Source: Chryseobacterium sp. (GTDB lineage: Bacteria; Bacteroidota; Bacteroidia; Flavobacteriales; Weeksellaceae). Taken from it: a DNA stretch of 64,000 nucleotides. Below are positions 55,297-63,122 of the stretch, piece by piece. The stretch lies in the NCBI RefSeq assembly GCF_019236175.1, contig NZ_JAFAJM010000006.1, forward strand, positions 62,001-126,000, written 5' to 3'. Under the pieces are notes generated by a model. That model was not told the origin of the DNA. It worked only from the letters and a program-made list of their open reading frames with translations, and made no database searches. Positions within the stretch are counted from its first letter, which is position 1. Each line of letters opens with the position of its first letter. Position numbers and translations under genes: made by a program.

Positions 55297-55313
55297 AACA
55301 TTAAAAGGTTCAT

Positions 55314-55514
55314 ATGATTCCTCAGAACTTTAAAGATATATTATCCAATACAGAAAACGCTGGTCTCTACCAGACGCTGGCTCTGATTTTCTTTATGCTG
55401 TTCTTCGTAGCTTTAGTAATTTATGTTTTTAGCAGGCCTAAAAAATATTACAAAGAAGAAGAAGAGGCTCCACTTGGGGATGAAGAAGATGACGATTTTA
55501 ATTTAAAAAATTAA
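55314..55514 (+). CDS. ccoQ: cbb3-type oxidase subunit IV (CcoQ)
   Basis: The 66-aa product has one membrane helix (about 20-41) followed by RPKKYYKEEEEAP and an acidic tail, the usual CcoQ/FixQ pattern. It lies 17 bp after ccoNO and 9 bp before ccoP. Confidence 0.85.
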   Translation: MIPQNFKDILSNTENAGLYQTLALIFFMLFFVALVIYVFSRPKKYYKEEEEAPLGDEEDDDFNLKN

Positions 55515-55523
55515 ACTATTTTT

Positions 55524-56405
55524 ATGAAACAAAGAACACCTGTTATCGTAAACATCTTAATAATAATCGGGCTTTTAATCGTTTTTTATTATTTGTTTGT
55601 ACAGAGCTACGCGTTCCTAGCTTCGCCTTACTTCTGGGGAACTGTTGTGATCGCTGGTATCTTAGCATATATCCACAGTTCTATTGGAGATCTTATTGAA
55701 AACAACAAGTTTAAAAAATTATCTCCGGAAGAAAAAGCAGCCTATTTAGCTGAAAAGAAAGTTCCTTTCTTAAGAAGAATGTATGATGCAGCATTCAAAA
55801 AGCAATCTGAAACGGAAGAAAAAGATATCCTTATCGACCATGGTTTTGATGGAATCATGGAGCTGGATAACCAGTTACCAAAATGGTGGGTAGGTTTATT
55901 TTATTTTGGGACTGCTTTTTGTATTGTTTATATTGCCGCCTTCTCTTTCACAGATTTCGCACATCCGTTGAGCGAATATGAGAAAGAATATAAAGAACAA
56001 TTGGCAAGCATTGCAGAATATCAGAAAAATCAACCTCCTGTAACCATTGAAACAGCAAAGTACTCTGCTGATAATATTGCAGAAGGTAAAGAATTATTCA
56101 AAACAAACTGTGCATCTTGTCACAAAGAAGACGGTAGTGGAGGTATCGGACCTAACCTTACTGATAATTACTGGATCAACCAGCCAGAGAAGACGTTATT
56201 CAAAAACGTATTCCATATGGACTGGAATGGTTCTCCTACTAACCCTGCGATGAGACCATTCGGTAAAAACGGCGAGGTTTCAGGAGCAGAAATTGAGAAG
56301 ATTGCAGCCTATGTATATCATATCAACCAGGAACAGCCACCAGTGACTCCGGCTCAGGGAGGAGCAGCTCCTCAGGGAACTGAAGCACATTGGGAAAAAG
56401 AATAA
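55524..56405 (+). CDS. ccoP: cbb3 oxidase subunit III (CcoP), one-haem form
   Basis: The 293-aa product has two N-terminal membrane helices (about 9-27 and 32-50), a cytoplasmic loop, a third helix (about 120-139, WWVGLFYFGTAFCIVYIAAF) and a C-terminal cytochrome c domain with a single C196ASCH200 motif. Classical CcoP has two haem motifs; only one is present here. An Ala/Gln/Pro-rich tail ends the protein. A hairpin with a T run follows before ccoG. Confidence 0.93.
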   Translation: MKQRTPVIVNILIIIGLLIVFYYLFVQSYAFLASPYFWGTVVIAGILAYIHSSIGDLIENNKFKKLSPEEKAAYLAEKKVPFLRRMYDAAFKKQSETEEKDILIDHGFDGIMELDNQLPKWWVGLFYFGTAFCIVYIAAFSFTDFAHPLSEYEKEYKEQLASIAEYQKNQPPVTIETAKYSADNIAEGKELFKTNCASCHKEDGSGGIGPNLTDNYWINQPEKTLFKNVFHMDWNGSPTNPAMRPFGKNGEVSGAEIEKIAAYVYHINQEQPPVTPAQGGAAPQGTEAHWEKE

Positions 56406-56426
56406 TTTAGAAAATTAGAAACATAT

Positions 56427-56483
56427 GAAAAAAACATAATTTGTTATTACCTTAAAAATAGTAACGAATTATGTTTTTTCTTT
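56427..56483 (+). terminator. Terminator or attenuator between ccoP and ccoG
   Basis: AAAAACATAATTTGTTA pairs with TAACGAATTATGTTTTT with one mismatch, followed by a T run. It should lower or uncouple expression of the assembly genes from that of the oxidase subunits. Confidence 0.75.
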
Positions 56484-56500
56484 TTTAAACACATTACAAT

Positions 56501-57955
56501 ATGTCAGACATAGAAGAAATAGAAGTACGCGGCGGACAGGGACAGGTTCTGGACCCTGAGACTTACAGAGATTCTATAGGGACAATGGAGCAATCCGGAA
56601 AAAGAAGATGGGTATTCCCAAGAAAACCTAAAGGAAAATACACCAACTATAGAAATCTGGTAAGTTATCTTTTATTAATTATTTATTTTACACTCCCGTT
56701 CATCAAAATCAATGGTAACCCACTATTGCTTTTTAATGTTATAGACAGAGAGTTTTTTATTTTTGGGCAGCCATTTTATCCACAGGACTTTTTTATTCTG
56801 ACTCTGGGAGCGATTGCCTCTTTAATATTTATTATCGTTTTTACGATTGCATTCGGAAGAATTTTCTGCGGGTGGATTTGCCCTCAGACAATTTTTATGG
56901 AATCGATTTTCCGTAAAATCGAATATCTTATTGAAGGAGACCGTAACAAGCAGATGAAACTGGACAGACAGGAATGGAATACTGAGAAGATCTGGAAAAG
57001 AAGCTTAAAATGGTCTGTTTATATTGTTATTTCACTGATCATTACTCACTTCATGTTTATGTATGTAGTGGGATATGAAGAAGTGTTTAAAATTGTATCT
57101 GAAGGACCGTTTGCCCATCCTACTAATTTCATTGTAATGATTCTCCTTACCGCGGCATTTTACTTTGTATTTGCATGGTTCAGAGAGCAGGTGTGTACGC
57201 TGGTTTGCCCCTACGGAAGACTTCAGGGAGTATTAATTGATAAAGATACCATTAATGTTTTCTATGATTTTAAAAGAGGAGAAAACAGATCGAAATGGAG
57301 AAAAGGGGAAGACCGGAAAGCAGCTGGTAAAGGTGACTGTATCGACTGTCATCAGTGTGTGGTGGTATGCCCTACGGGAATCGACATTAGAGACGGCCAG
57401 CAACTGGAATGTGTAAACTGTACCGCATGTATTGATGCCTGTGATGAAGTAATGGAAAAGGTAGGATTACCTAAGGGACTGGTAAGATATGCTTCCGAAA
57501 ACGAAATTGAACAGCAGACTAAGTTCAAATTTACGGGAAGAATGAAAGGATTCAGTATCTTTTTATTACTTCTTGTAGGTTTCTTAGGATATCTTCTATA
57601 CAGCCGTGGTGAAATGGAAGCTAAATTCATTAAACCTGCCGGAAGTACATTCTTTGTAAGAGACGGTAAAATTACCAATACCTACAACTATACTTTCTTA
57701 AATAAAACAAACGAGAAAAAAATAGTTACCATTAAAGTAATGGAACCGGCACACGGTGAAATTATTTACAGTGCATCAAGCAAAATCCAGGTAGACAGAG
57801 ATAAAATTTCTAAGGGAACTATTAATATCAGTTTCCCTGAAGATGAAATGAAACTTTCCAAACAAAATATTACGATTGGTGTTTATGATATGAAGGGTAA
57901 GCTGATTGATTCTTACCAGACCTATTTTGAAGGACCATTCAAACTACAATTTTAA
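56501..57955 (+). CDS. ccoG: Cytochrome c oxidase accessory protein CcoG (RdxA/FixG)
   Basis: The 484-aa membrane protein has about five helices and two ferredoxin-type clusters: C280IDCHQC286 with C290PTG, and LECVNCTACIDAC. The C-terminal periplasmic domain (about 375-484) is Ig-like. CcoG reduces copper(II) for delivery to cbb3 oxidase. All Cys ligands are present. Confidence 0.95.
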   Translation: MSDIEEIEVRGGQGQVLDPETYRDSIGTMEQSGKRRWVFPRKPKGKYTNYRNLVSYLLLIIYFTLPFIKINGNPLLLFNVIDREFFIFGQPFYPQDFFILTLGAIASLIFIIVFTIAFGRIFCGWICPQTIFMESIFRKIEYLIEGDRNKQMKLDRQEWNTEKIWKRSLKWSVYIVISLIITHFMFMYVVGYEEVFKIVSEGPFAHPTNFIVMILLTAAFYFVFAWFREQVCTLVCPYGRLQGVLIDKDTINVFYDFKRGENRSKWRKGEDRKAAGKGDCIDCHQCVVVCPTGIDIRDGQQLECVNCTACIDACDEVMEKVGLPKGLVRYASENEIEQQTKFKFTGRMKGFSIFLLLLVGFLGYLLYSRGEMEAKFIKPAGSTFFVRDGKITNTYNYTFLNKTNEKKIVTIKVMEPAHGEIIYSASSKIQVDRDKISKGTINISFPEDEMKLSKQNITIGVYDMKGKLIDSYQTYFEGPFKLQF

Positions 57956-57964
57956 TTTAATACG

Positions 57965-58417
57965 ATGAAGAACTTTAGTTGGGGACACGGTGTTGTAATT
58001 GCATTATTGGCATTCATAATTTTTATACTCTCTATGATGTTTCTTTTCCCGAACGGGCAGAAAAACTCTGAAATGGTTACAGATAATTATTACGAAGAGG
58101 AATTGAAGTATCAGGATGTGATTGACGCCAAAAAAAGAGCTGATGACTTGCAGGAAAAGCCTGTATACAGCCAGGATACCAATGGAATTAAAATCACTTT
58201 TCCTAAAGAATACGATAATTCTAATACTACGGTAAAATTTGTTTTGAACAGAACCGACGACCAGAATTTAGATATCAAGAAATCTGTACAGCTTGACGCC
58301 GGCAAATCTTTTATTATCCCTGCACAGGTATTGAAAGCAGGAAATTATACTTTAAGACTGAACTGGACGAAAGACAAAACAGACTACAGAATGGATTATG
58401 ATGTGATATGGAAATAG
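57965..58417 (+). CDS. ccoH: FixH/CcoH family protein
   Basis: The 150-aa product has one membrane helix (about 8-29) and a periplasmic beta domain (about 60-150). YYEEELKYQDVIDAKKRAD is the family signature after the helix. FixH/CcoH takes part in cbb3 assembly. It overlaps the next gene by 10 bp. Confidence 0.9.
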   Translation: MKNFSWGHGVVIALLAFIIFILSMMFLFPNGQKNSEMVTDNYYEEELKYQDVIDAKKRADDLQEKPVYSQDTNGIKITFPKEYDNSNTTVKFVLNRTDDQNLDIKKSVQLDAGKSFIIPAQVLKAGNYTLRLNWTKDKTDYRMDYDVIWK

Positions 58418-59133
58418 GACTTGTCATATCGGCTATTGCTTTAGGCTTTGCTTCCGGTTTTCACTGTATCGGAATGTGTGGCCCTATTGCATTGTCAATG
58501 GGATTAACAAAAAAACAGGCTGCCAACTTTTATCTTCAGAACCTTACGTATCAGTTCGGAAGAATTTTCACCTATTCTCTTTTAGGTGCGCTTCTGGGAA
58601 TTATCGGGCAGGGTTTTGAAATGGCAGGCTTTCAGAAATACCTGACAATCACTGCCGGAGTACTTCTGATTGTAATGGCTGTATTTTCTTTTGGAGGAAA
58701 AGATTTTGCCTCTAAGATTCCTTTCCTTTCCAAATTTCTGTACACCGTTAAAGTGAATTTAGGGAGACTTCTTCAGAAAGCAGATTACCGCTCCAGGTTT
58801 ACAACCGGCATCCTTAATGGTTTTCTTCCCTGCGGAATGGTGTATATGGCTCTTACCGCCAGTCTGGCAGGCGGAGGAATATGGCAGGGAGCGTTTTATA
58901 TGGCCTTATTTGGTTTGGGAACCCTTCCGTTCATGTTTGCTGTTGTTTTAGCCGGAAATCTCATGAATCAGGCTTTCAGAATAAAAATTTTAAAAGCCGT
59001 TCCCCTTATTATGATTATCCTTGGCGGATTATTCATTCTGAGAGGCCTGGAACTCGGAATTCCTTATGTGTCACCAAAAGCAGAAGCGATGACTATAACC
59101 CGAGACCATAACGGCGCCGTAAATTGTCATTAA
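58408..59133 (+). CDS. Sulfite exporter TauE/SafE (DsbD_2/UreH-like) membrane protein
   Basis: The 241-aa product has about six membrane helices. HCIGMCGPIALSMG (20-33) near the N terminus and NGFLPCGMVYMAL (about 138-150) carry the paired cysteines typical of the DsbD_2/UreH-like group. This family occurs regularly at the end of cco clusters, where it probably handles copper or reductant for assembly; the transported substrate is unproven. Confidence 0.87.
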   Translation: MEIGLVISAIALGFASGFHCIGMCGPIALSMGLTKKQAANFYLQNLTYQFGRIFTYSLLGALLGIIGQGFEMAGFQKYLTITAGVLLIVMAVFSFGGKDFASKIPFLSKFLYTVKVNLGRLLQKADYRSRFTTGILNGFLPCGMVYMALTASLAGGGIWQGAFYMALFGLGTLPFMFAVVLAGNLMNQAFRIKILKAVPLIMIILGGLFILRGLELGIPYVSPKAEAMTITRDHNGAVNCH

Positions 59134-59152
59134 ATATCTTTTTAAATAAACC

Positions 59153-59890
59153 GTGAAAAAAAAGCTTATCTTATTTTTTATAAGCCTCCTTGTGATGCAG
59201 TCCTGTGTAATGAATTCCGAAATTGTTTATCACCGCGACGCCGCATCAACCTCTGTGATTGATTTTGATACCAGAGAATTTATGGCAGAAATGAAAGCAA
59301 TGACTCCTGATTCATTACAGCAGAATGAATTTAAAGACTTTGATAAGCTTCCCACATCCTGGATAAGCCTCTACGATCTGGAAAAGCAGGAAGGAAAACT
59401 AAGTACCCACAATCAGGATTCCATTAAAATCATGAAGAAGATTTTCATGAAAAATAAAAAAGAAAATAATGAGTCTGTAGGTTTTACATTTAAAATGGAA
59501 CATTTCACCCGTGATGATTACCAGATAATGAAAAGCTTCAATAAAGAAGAAAAACTTCCTGCAGATCAAAATATCTTTAATGAATGGGACGGTAAAACAC
59601 TGGTAATCAATTCCGAAAGCTTTAATCTTAAAAATATTGAAGAAGCTCTTCGCAGCAAAAGTCCGAAAGAAGAAGCAGACAGGATTCCCGGAATGATGGG
59701 TATGTTTTTCAGAAAAATATCAACCACTTTAAGATTTGAAAATAAAATAAAATCGGTAACAGGCCAACATGACTGGTTGAAACAAACAGATGATTACTCC
59801 GTAAAAATAGACTACGATCTGAAAGCGATGTACAATAAAAAAACAAAATTAAAGCATGCTGACGAAAAGATCATTATTGTAACAGAATAA
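59153..59890 (+). CDS. Putative lipoprotein of unknown function
   Basis: The start is GTG 59153; the first internal ATG would remove the signal. The signal MKKKLILFFISLLVMQSC gives lipidation at Cys18. The 245-aa protein has no domain I recognise; the centre is Lys/Glu-rich with helical stretches and the end is beta-like. It follows the cco cluster by 19 bp and may be read with it. Confidence 0.72.
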   Translation: MKKKLILFFISLLVMQSCVMNSEIVYHRDAASTSVIDFDTREFMAEMKAMTPDSLQQNEFKDFDKLPTSWISLYDLEKQEGKLSTHNQDSIKIMKKIFMKNKKENNESVGFTFKMEHFTRDDYQIMKSFNKEEKLPADQNIFNEWDGKTLVINSESFNLKNIEEALRSKSPKEEADRIPGMMGMFFRKISTTLRFENKIKSVTGQHDWLKQTDDYSVKIDYDLKAMYNKKTKLKHADEKIIIVTE

Positions 59891-59897
59891 TAAATAA

Positions 59898-59925
59898 CCC
59901 CATCGAAAAATCGATGGGGCTTTAT
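59898..59925. terminator. Bidirectional terminator between the lipoprotein gene and serS
   Basis: CCCCATCGA and TCGATGGGG form a perfect 9-bp stem with a 4-nt loop; T-rich sequence follows on both sides. Confidence 0.85.
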
Positions 59926-59942
59926 GTTGCGCTAAACTGAGA

Positions 59943-61211
59943 TTAATTAATTACATCAAATCTCGCATATTCAGCAATCTTCTTAGGAAGTTTAATTCCT
60001 TCTTCTGTCTGATTATTTTCAAGCAATGCTGCCATAATTCTTGGCAAAGCCATTGCTGATCCGTTTAAGGTATGTACAAGCTGAGATTTACCGTCGGCTT
60101 TGAAACGACATTTCAGTCTGTTGGCCTGGAAAGTTTCAAAGTTAGAAACAGAGCTTACTTCCAGCCACATTTCCTGGGCTGCACTCCAAACTTCAAAATC
60201 GTATGTCATGGCAGATGCAAACCCTGTATCGCCGCCACAAAGTCTTAATACTCTGAAAGGCAATTCAAGATCGGTAAGGATTTCTTTGATATGTTCTACC
60301 ATTTCTTCCAGAACAGCATAAGAATTTTCCGGTTTTTCAATTCTTACGATCTCTACTTTTTCAAACTGGTGAAGACGGTTCAGCCCTCTTACATGCGCTC
60401 CGTAGCTTCCTGCTTCTCTCCTGTAGCACTGAGAGAATGCGGTATTCTTGATCGGAAGATCTTTTTCATCAAGTAAGACATCACGGTAAAGATTCGTTAC
60501 AGGAACTTCCGCAGTAGGGATCAGATATAATTTATCTTCGTTGATATAATACATCTGACCTTCTTTATCAGGCAGCTGCCCTGTTCCGAAACCGGAAGCT
60601 TCATTCACAACATGAGGCGGATTTACTTCTGTATATCCTTTCTCTACGTTTTTATCTAAGAAATACTGAACTAAAGCTCTTTGTAACCTTGCTCCTTTTC
60701 CTAAATACACAGGAAAACCTGCTCCGGCGATCTTCACGCCCAATTCAAAATCAATAAGATTGTATTTTTTAGCCAGCTCCCAGTGAGGAATAGCTCCTTC
60801 CCCAAGACCTTCTACCGTGTGAGACTGGAAAATAATTTCGTTATCATCAGCAGAAGCTCCGCTCTTTACCAATTCGTTCGGAATGTTTGGTAATTGATAC
60901 AAAATATCAAGTAAAGCCGTTTCTTTTACTTCCAACTGGGTTTTCAATTCTGAACTCGACTCTTTGTACTGTGCTGTTTTAGATTTTGCCGATTCCGCTT
61001 CTTCTTTTTTTCCTTCTTTCATTAAAAGTCCGATTTCTTTGGAGATTTTATTGATTTCGGAAAGCTGGGAATCTAATTCAAACTGGATTTTTTTTCTTTC
61101 TTCGTCAGCAGCGATAGCTTCGTCCACCAACTCAAGATTCTTGAATTGTCTCTTCTTAAGACCTTCTAAAACGCGTTCTTTGTTGTCGCGCAAAAAATTG
61201 ACTTGTAACAT
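59943..61211 (-). CDS. serS: Seryl-tRNA synthetase
   Basis: This class II synthetase charges tRNA-Ser. The 422-aa protein has the N-terminal coiled-coil tRNA-binding arm (about 28-105) and the catalytic domain with motif 2 (FSQCYRREAGSYGAHVRGL) and motif 3 (NGSAMALPRIMAALLEN). It is complete. The leader holds a hairpin with a perfect 7-bp stem. Confidence 0.97.
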   Translation of the reverse strand: MLQVNFLRDNKERVLEGLKKRQFKNLELVDEAIAADEERKKIQFELDSQLSEINKISKEIGLLMKEGKKEEAESAKSKTAQYKESSSELKTQLEVKETALLDILYQLPNIPNELVKSGASADDNEIIFQSHTVEGLGEGAIPHWELAKKYNLIDFELGVKIAGAGFPVYLGKGARLQRALVQYFLDKNVEKGYTEVNPPHVVNEASGFGTGQLPDKEGQMYYINEDKLYLIPTAEVPVTNLYRDVLLDEKDLPIKNTAFSQCYRREAGSYGAHVRGLNRLHQFEKVEIVRIEKPENSYAVLEEMVEHIKEILTDLELPFRVLRLCGGDTGFASAMTYDFEVWSAAQEMWLEVSSVSNFETFQANRLKCRFKADGKSQLVHTLNGSAMALPRIMAALLENNQTEEGIKLPKKIAEYARFDVIN

Positions 61212-61238
61212 TTTATTTAGATGTTAAATATTAGATGT

Positions 61239-61257
61239 TTAGCTCAATACGAGCTAA
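61239..61257 (-). promoter_or_regulatory. Hairpin in the serS leader
   Basis: TTAGCTC (61239-61245) and GAGCTAA (61251-61257) are a perfect inverted repeat with a 5-nt loop, located between the predicted transcription start and the ATG. Confidence 0.4.
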
Positions 61258-61265
61258 CAATTTTA

Positions 61266-61273
61266 CAAATTTA
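61266..61273 (-). promoter_or_regulatory. -7 box (TAAATTTG) of serS
   Basis: The minus strand reads TAAATTTG, an exact match 54 nt before the serS ATG. No TTG is seen at -33. Confidence 0.5.
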
Positions 61274-61276
61274 AAA

Positions 61277-61780
61277 CTATTTTGTGATAGTAACCCTATT
61301 TATCGAAGTTGGTGCTTCAGCTTCTTTTGAATATTCCAAAACATCATTGTAATACACCTTTGAGACCTGAAATAATGTCGGGCTCATGCGGTATACGATT
61401 CTTAACCGGTCAAAGATGGTATCCGCAACATTATTAGTGACTGTTCTCAGCCCAAGAGTCATTACAGAATAATAGGCTGTCCCTGAGGAATCGAGCTTTT
61501 TTCTCTTTGCACCGGCAATATACTCCATATAAAATGTGGAATCCGGAGCCATTTTCAACGGAATACTCACCGGGGAATTTTCTCTGTCTCCCAAACTATC
61601 ATTAATAAAATAATTGGTATAAGATCCTGTTTTCTGACTATTCAATAAATCCTGTCCTGAACTGTTTTTCATATAGATATTCAGTATCTGATCAATTCTC
61701 TGCAAAGAATCATCATCACTTCTATTACAACTTAGAAATGCAAAAACAATAATCAGTGCTCCAAAAACAATGTTTCTCAT
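61277..61780 (-). CDS. Putative lipoprotein of unknown function
   Basis: I start at ATG 61780 (167 aa, MRNIVFGALIIVFAFLSC, lipidated at Cys18); a longer frame would begin with TTG inside the promoter box. The mature part is beta-rich (GSYTNYFINDSLGDR, TFYMEYIAGAKRKK, RLRIVYRMSPTLFQV) and resembles small flavobacterial envelope proteins, but I recognise no family. The -7 box TATCTTTG ends 6 nt before the ATG. Confidence 0.72.
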   Translation of the reverse strand: MRNIVFGALIIVFAFLSCNRSDDDSLQRIDQILNIYMKNSSGQDLLNSQKTGSYTNYFINDSLGDRENSPVSIPLKMAPDSTFYMEYIAGAKRKKLDSSGTAYYSVMTLGLRTVTNNVADTIFDRLRIVYRMSPTLFQVSKVYYNDVLEYSKEAEAPTSINRVTITK

Positions 61781-61786
61781 GTACAG

Positions 61787-61794
61787 CAAAGATA
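61787..61794 (-). promoter_or_regulatory. -7 box (TATCTTTG) directly before the lipoprotein gene
   Basis: This exact TAnnTTTG match lies 6 nt before the start codon, the same spacing as at the HAD gene (12499-12506). Confidence 0.5.
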
Positions 61795-61865
61795 GAATTT
61801 ATTTTAATTCTCTAAAGCATTTAAAGGAACGGATATTCATTCAAATATAAAAATAATGCGCTGAT

Positions 61866-63122
61866 TTATTTTTTTAAAAGTTTATTCATTAGCAGACTAA
61901 ACTCATTTTTGGAGATCATATAATCCCGAAGATGAAAGGCTGTCAGCTGATAAAATCTCCAGAACAAGATTCCTGAAGAAAGGCAATACGATATTGAAGT
62001 AATGAGACAGGCGCCTGTAATTCCCCAACGTGGAATAATATAAAAAGAAGAAATAAGGGTAAAAATCAATCCAATAATAGATTTTACATTTAAAATTTTC
62101 AGTTTATTGATCCCGGCAAAATAATATCCGATAATATTACTGACTGCAATAGCCAGGATTCCGGGTGATAAAAATAAAATAATCTGTTTTGTCTGATGAA
62201 AATCTTTCCCGAAAATCAAGGTATATAATGATGCGGGAACCAGTAAAATCCCGGCAATAAAGACTAATGTAATCCAGAAGCTCATCTTTAGTGAAATCTT
62301 AGTTTTTTCAATAACAATATCAGATTCTTTATTATTAACCACATCGGAATATAGTATGATTGACAAACTTCGGCTTACCGTCCATATCGCTTCAGAAAAA
62401 GCAACTCCTATTGAAAATATTCCGACGCTTACTATGCCTTTAAAATATTCAAGAAAATAAAACGACATTCTGTTATTCAAAAACTGCAGAAAAGCACTTA
62501 GCTGTGTTTTCCACCCATATTCAAATAAGCTGTACTGAACCTTCAGGGAAAATGAAATCTCTGAAAAGCGGCAATTTCTCAGCAACTGAAAGGCACTTAT
62601 TATAAACAGAATGGTGAAACATCCTATCTGAGCAATAAAATAAGCCTCCACAGAAGTCATTTTAATCACATAAATAATAACGGCAAGGAATACGATATGG
62701 ACTGCCTGCTGTAAAATCGTATACAGATTAAACATTTTGATTTTCTGCTGTCCGACAAATAAATTGACATGGGCTGCCAAAAGAGATGATACTATAGATA
62801 AGGCCATTAAATAACCCGAGTATTCTGAATTGTGACGGGTAAGACCAAAGATAACAGGAACCGAAATCCCTACTAGTAACGACCAGAGATAGGCATATCC
62901 CAGGATTTGTTCTGTTTTATATTTAGGAGCAAAATAGGTTACACTGCTCCCCACAAAGATATTACTGAAAAAAGAAATAATCGTTAAATCTGCAATTACA
63001 ATTGAAATGACTCCTTTTCCTTCACTTCCCCACATATTGGTGGAATAAATAACGAGTCCGAAGTTTAATATCAATATTAAAAAACGGGAAATAAAAGTTT
63101 TAAAAAAAGTATTTTGCTTCAT
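61866..63122 (-). CDS. Polysaccharide flippase (Wzx/MOP superfamily)
   Basis: The 418-aa integral membrane protein has about 12 helices and the general pattern of oligosaccharide flippases (GSEGKGVISIVIADL near the N terminus, SPGILAIAVSNIIGYYFAG in the second half). It moves lipid-linked sugar units across the inner membrane for capsule, O-antigen or exopolysaccharide. The 4-bp overlap with the glycosyltransferase gene places it in a polysaccharide locus that continues beyond the window. Confidence 0.85.
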   Translation of the reverse strand: MKQNTFFKTFISRFLILILNFGLVIYSTNMWGSEGKGVISIVIADLTIISFFSNIFVGSSVTYFAPKYKTEQILGYAYLWSLLVGISVPVIFGLTRHNSEYSGYLMALSIVSSLLAAHVNLFVGQQKIKMFNLYTILQQAVHIVFLAVIIYVIKMTSVEAYFIAQIGCFTILFIISAFQLLRNCRFSEISFSLKVQYSLFEYGWKTQLSAFLQFLNNRMSFYFLEYFKGIVSVGIFSIGVAFSEAIWTVSRSLSIILYSDVVNNKESDIVIEKTKISLKMSFWITLVFIAGILLVPASLYTLIFGKDFHQTKQIILFLSPGILAIAVSNIIGYYFAGINKLKILNVKSIIGLIFTLISSFYIIPRWGITGACLITSISYCLSSGILFWRFYQLTAFHLRDYMISKNEFSLLMNKLLKK

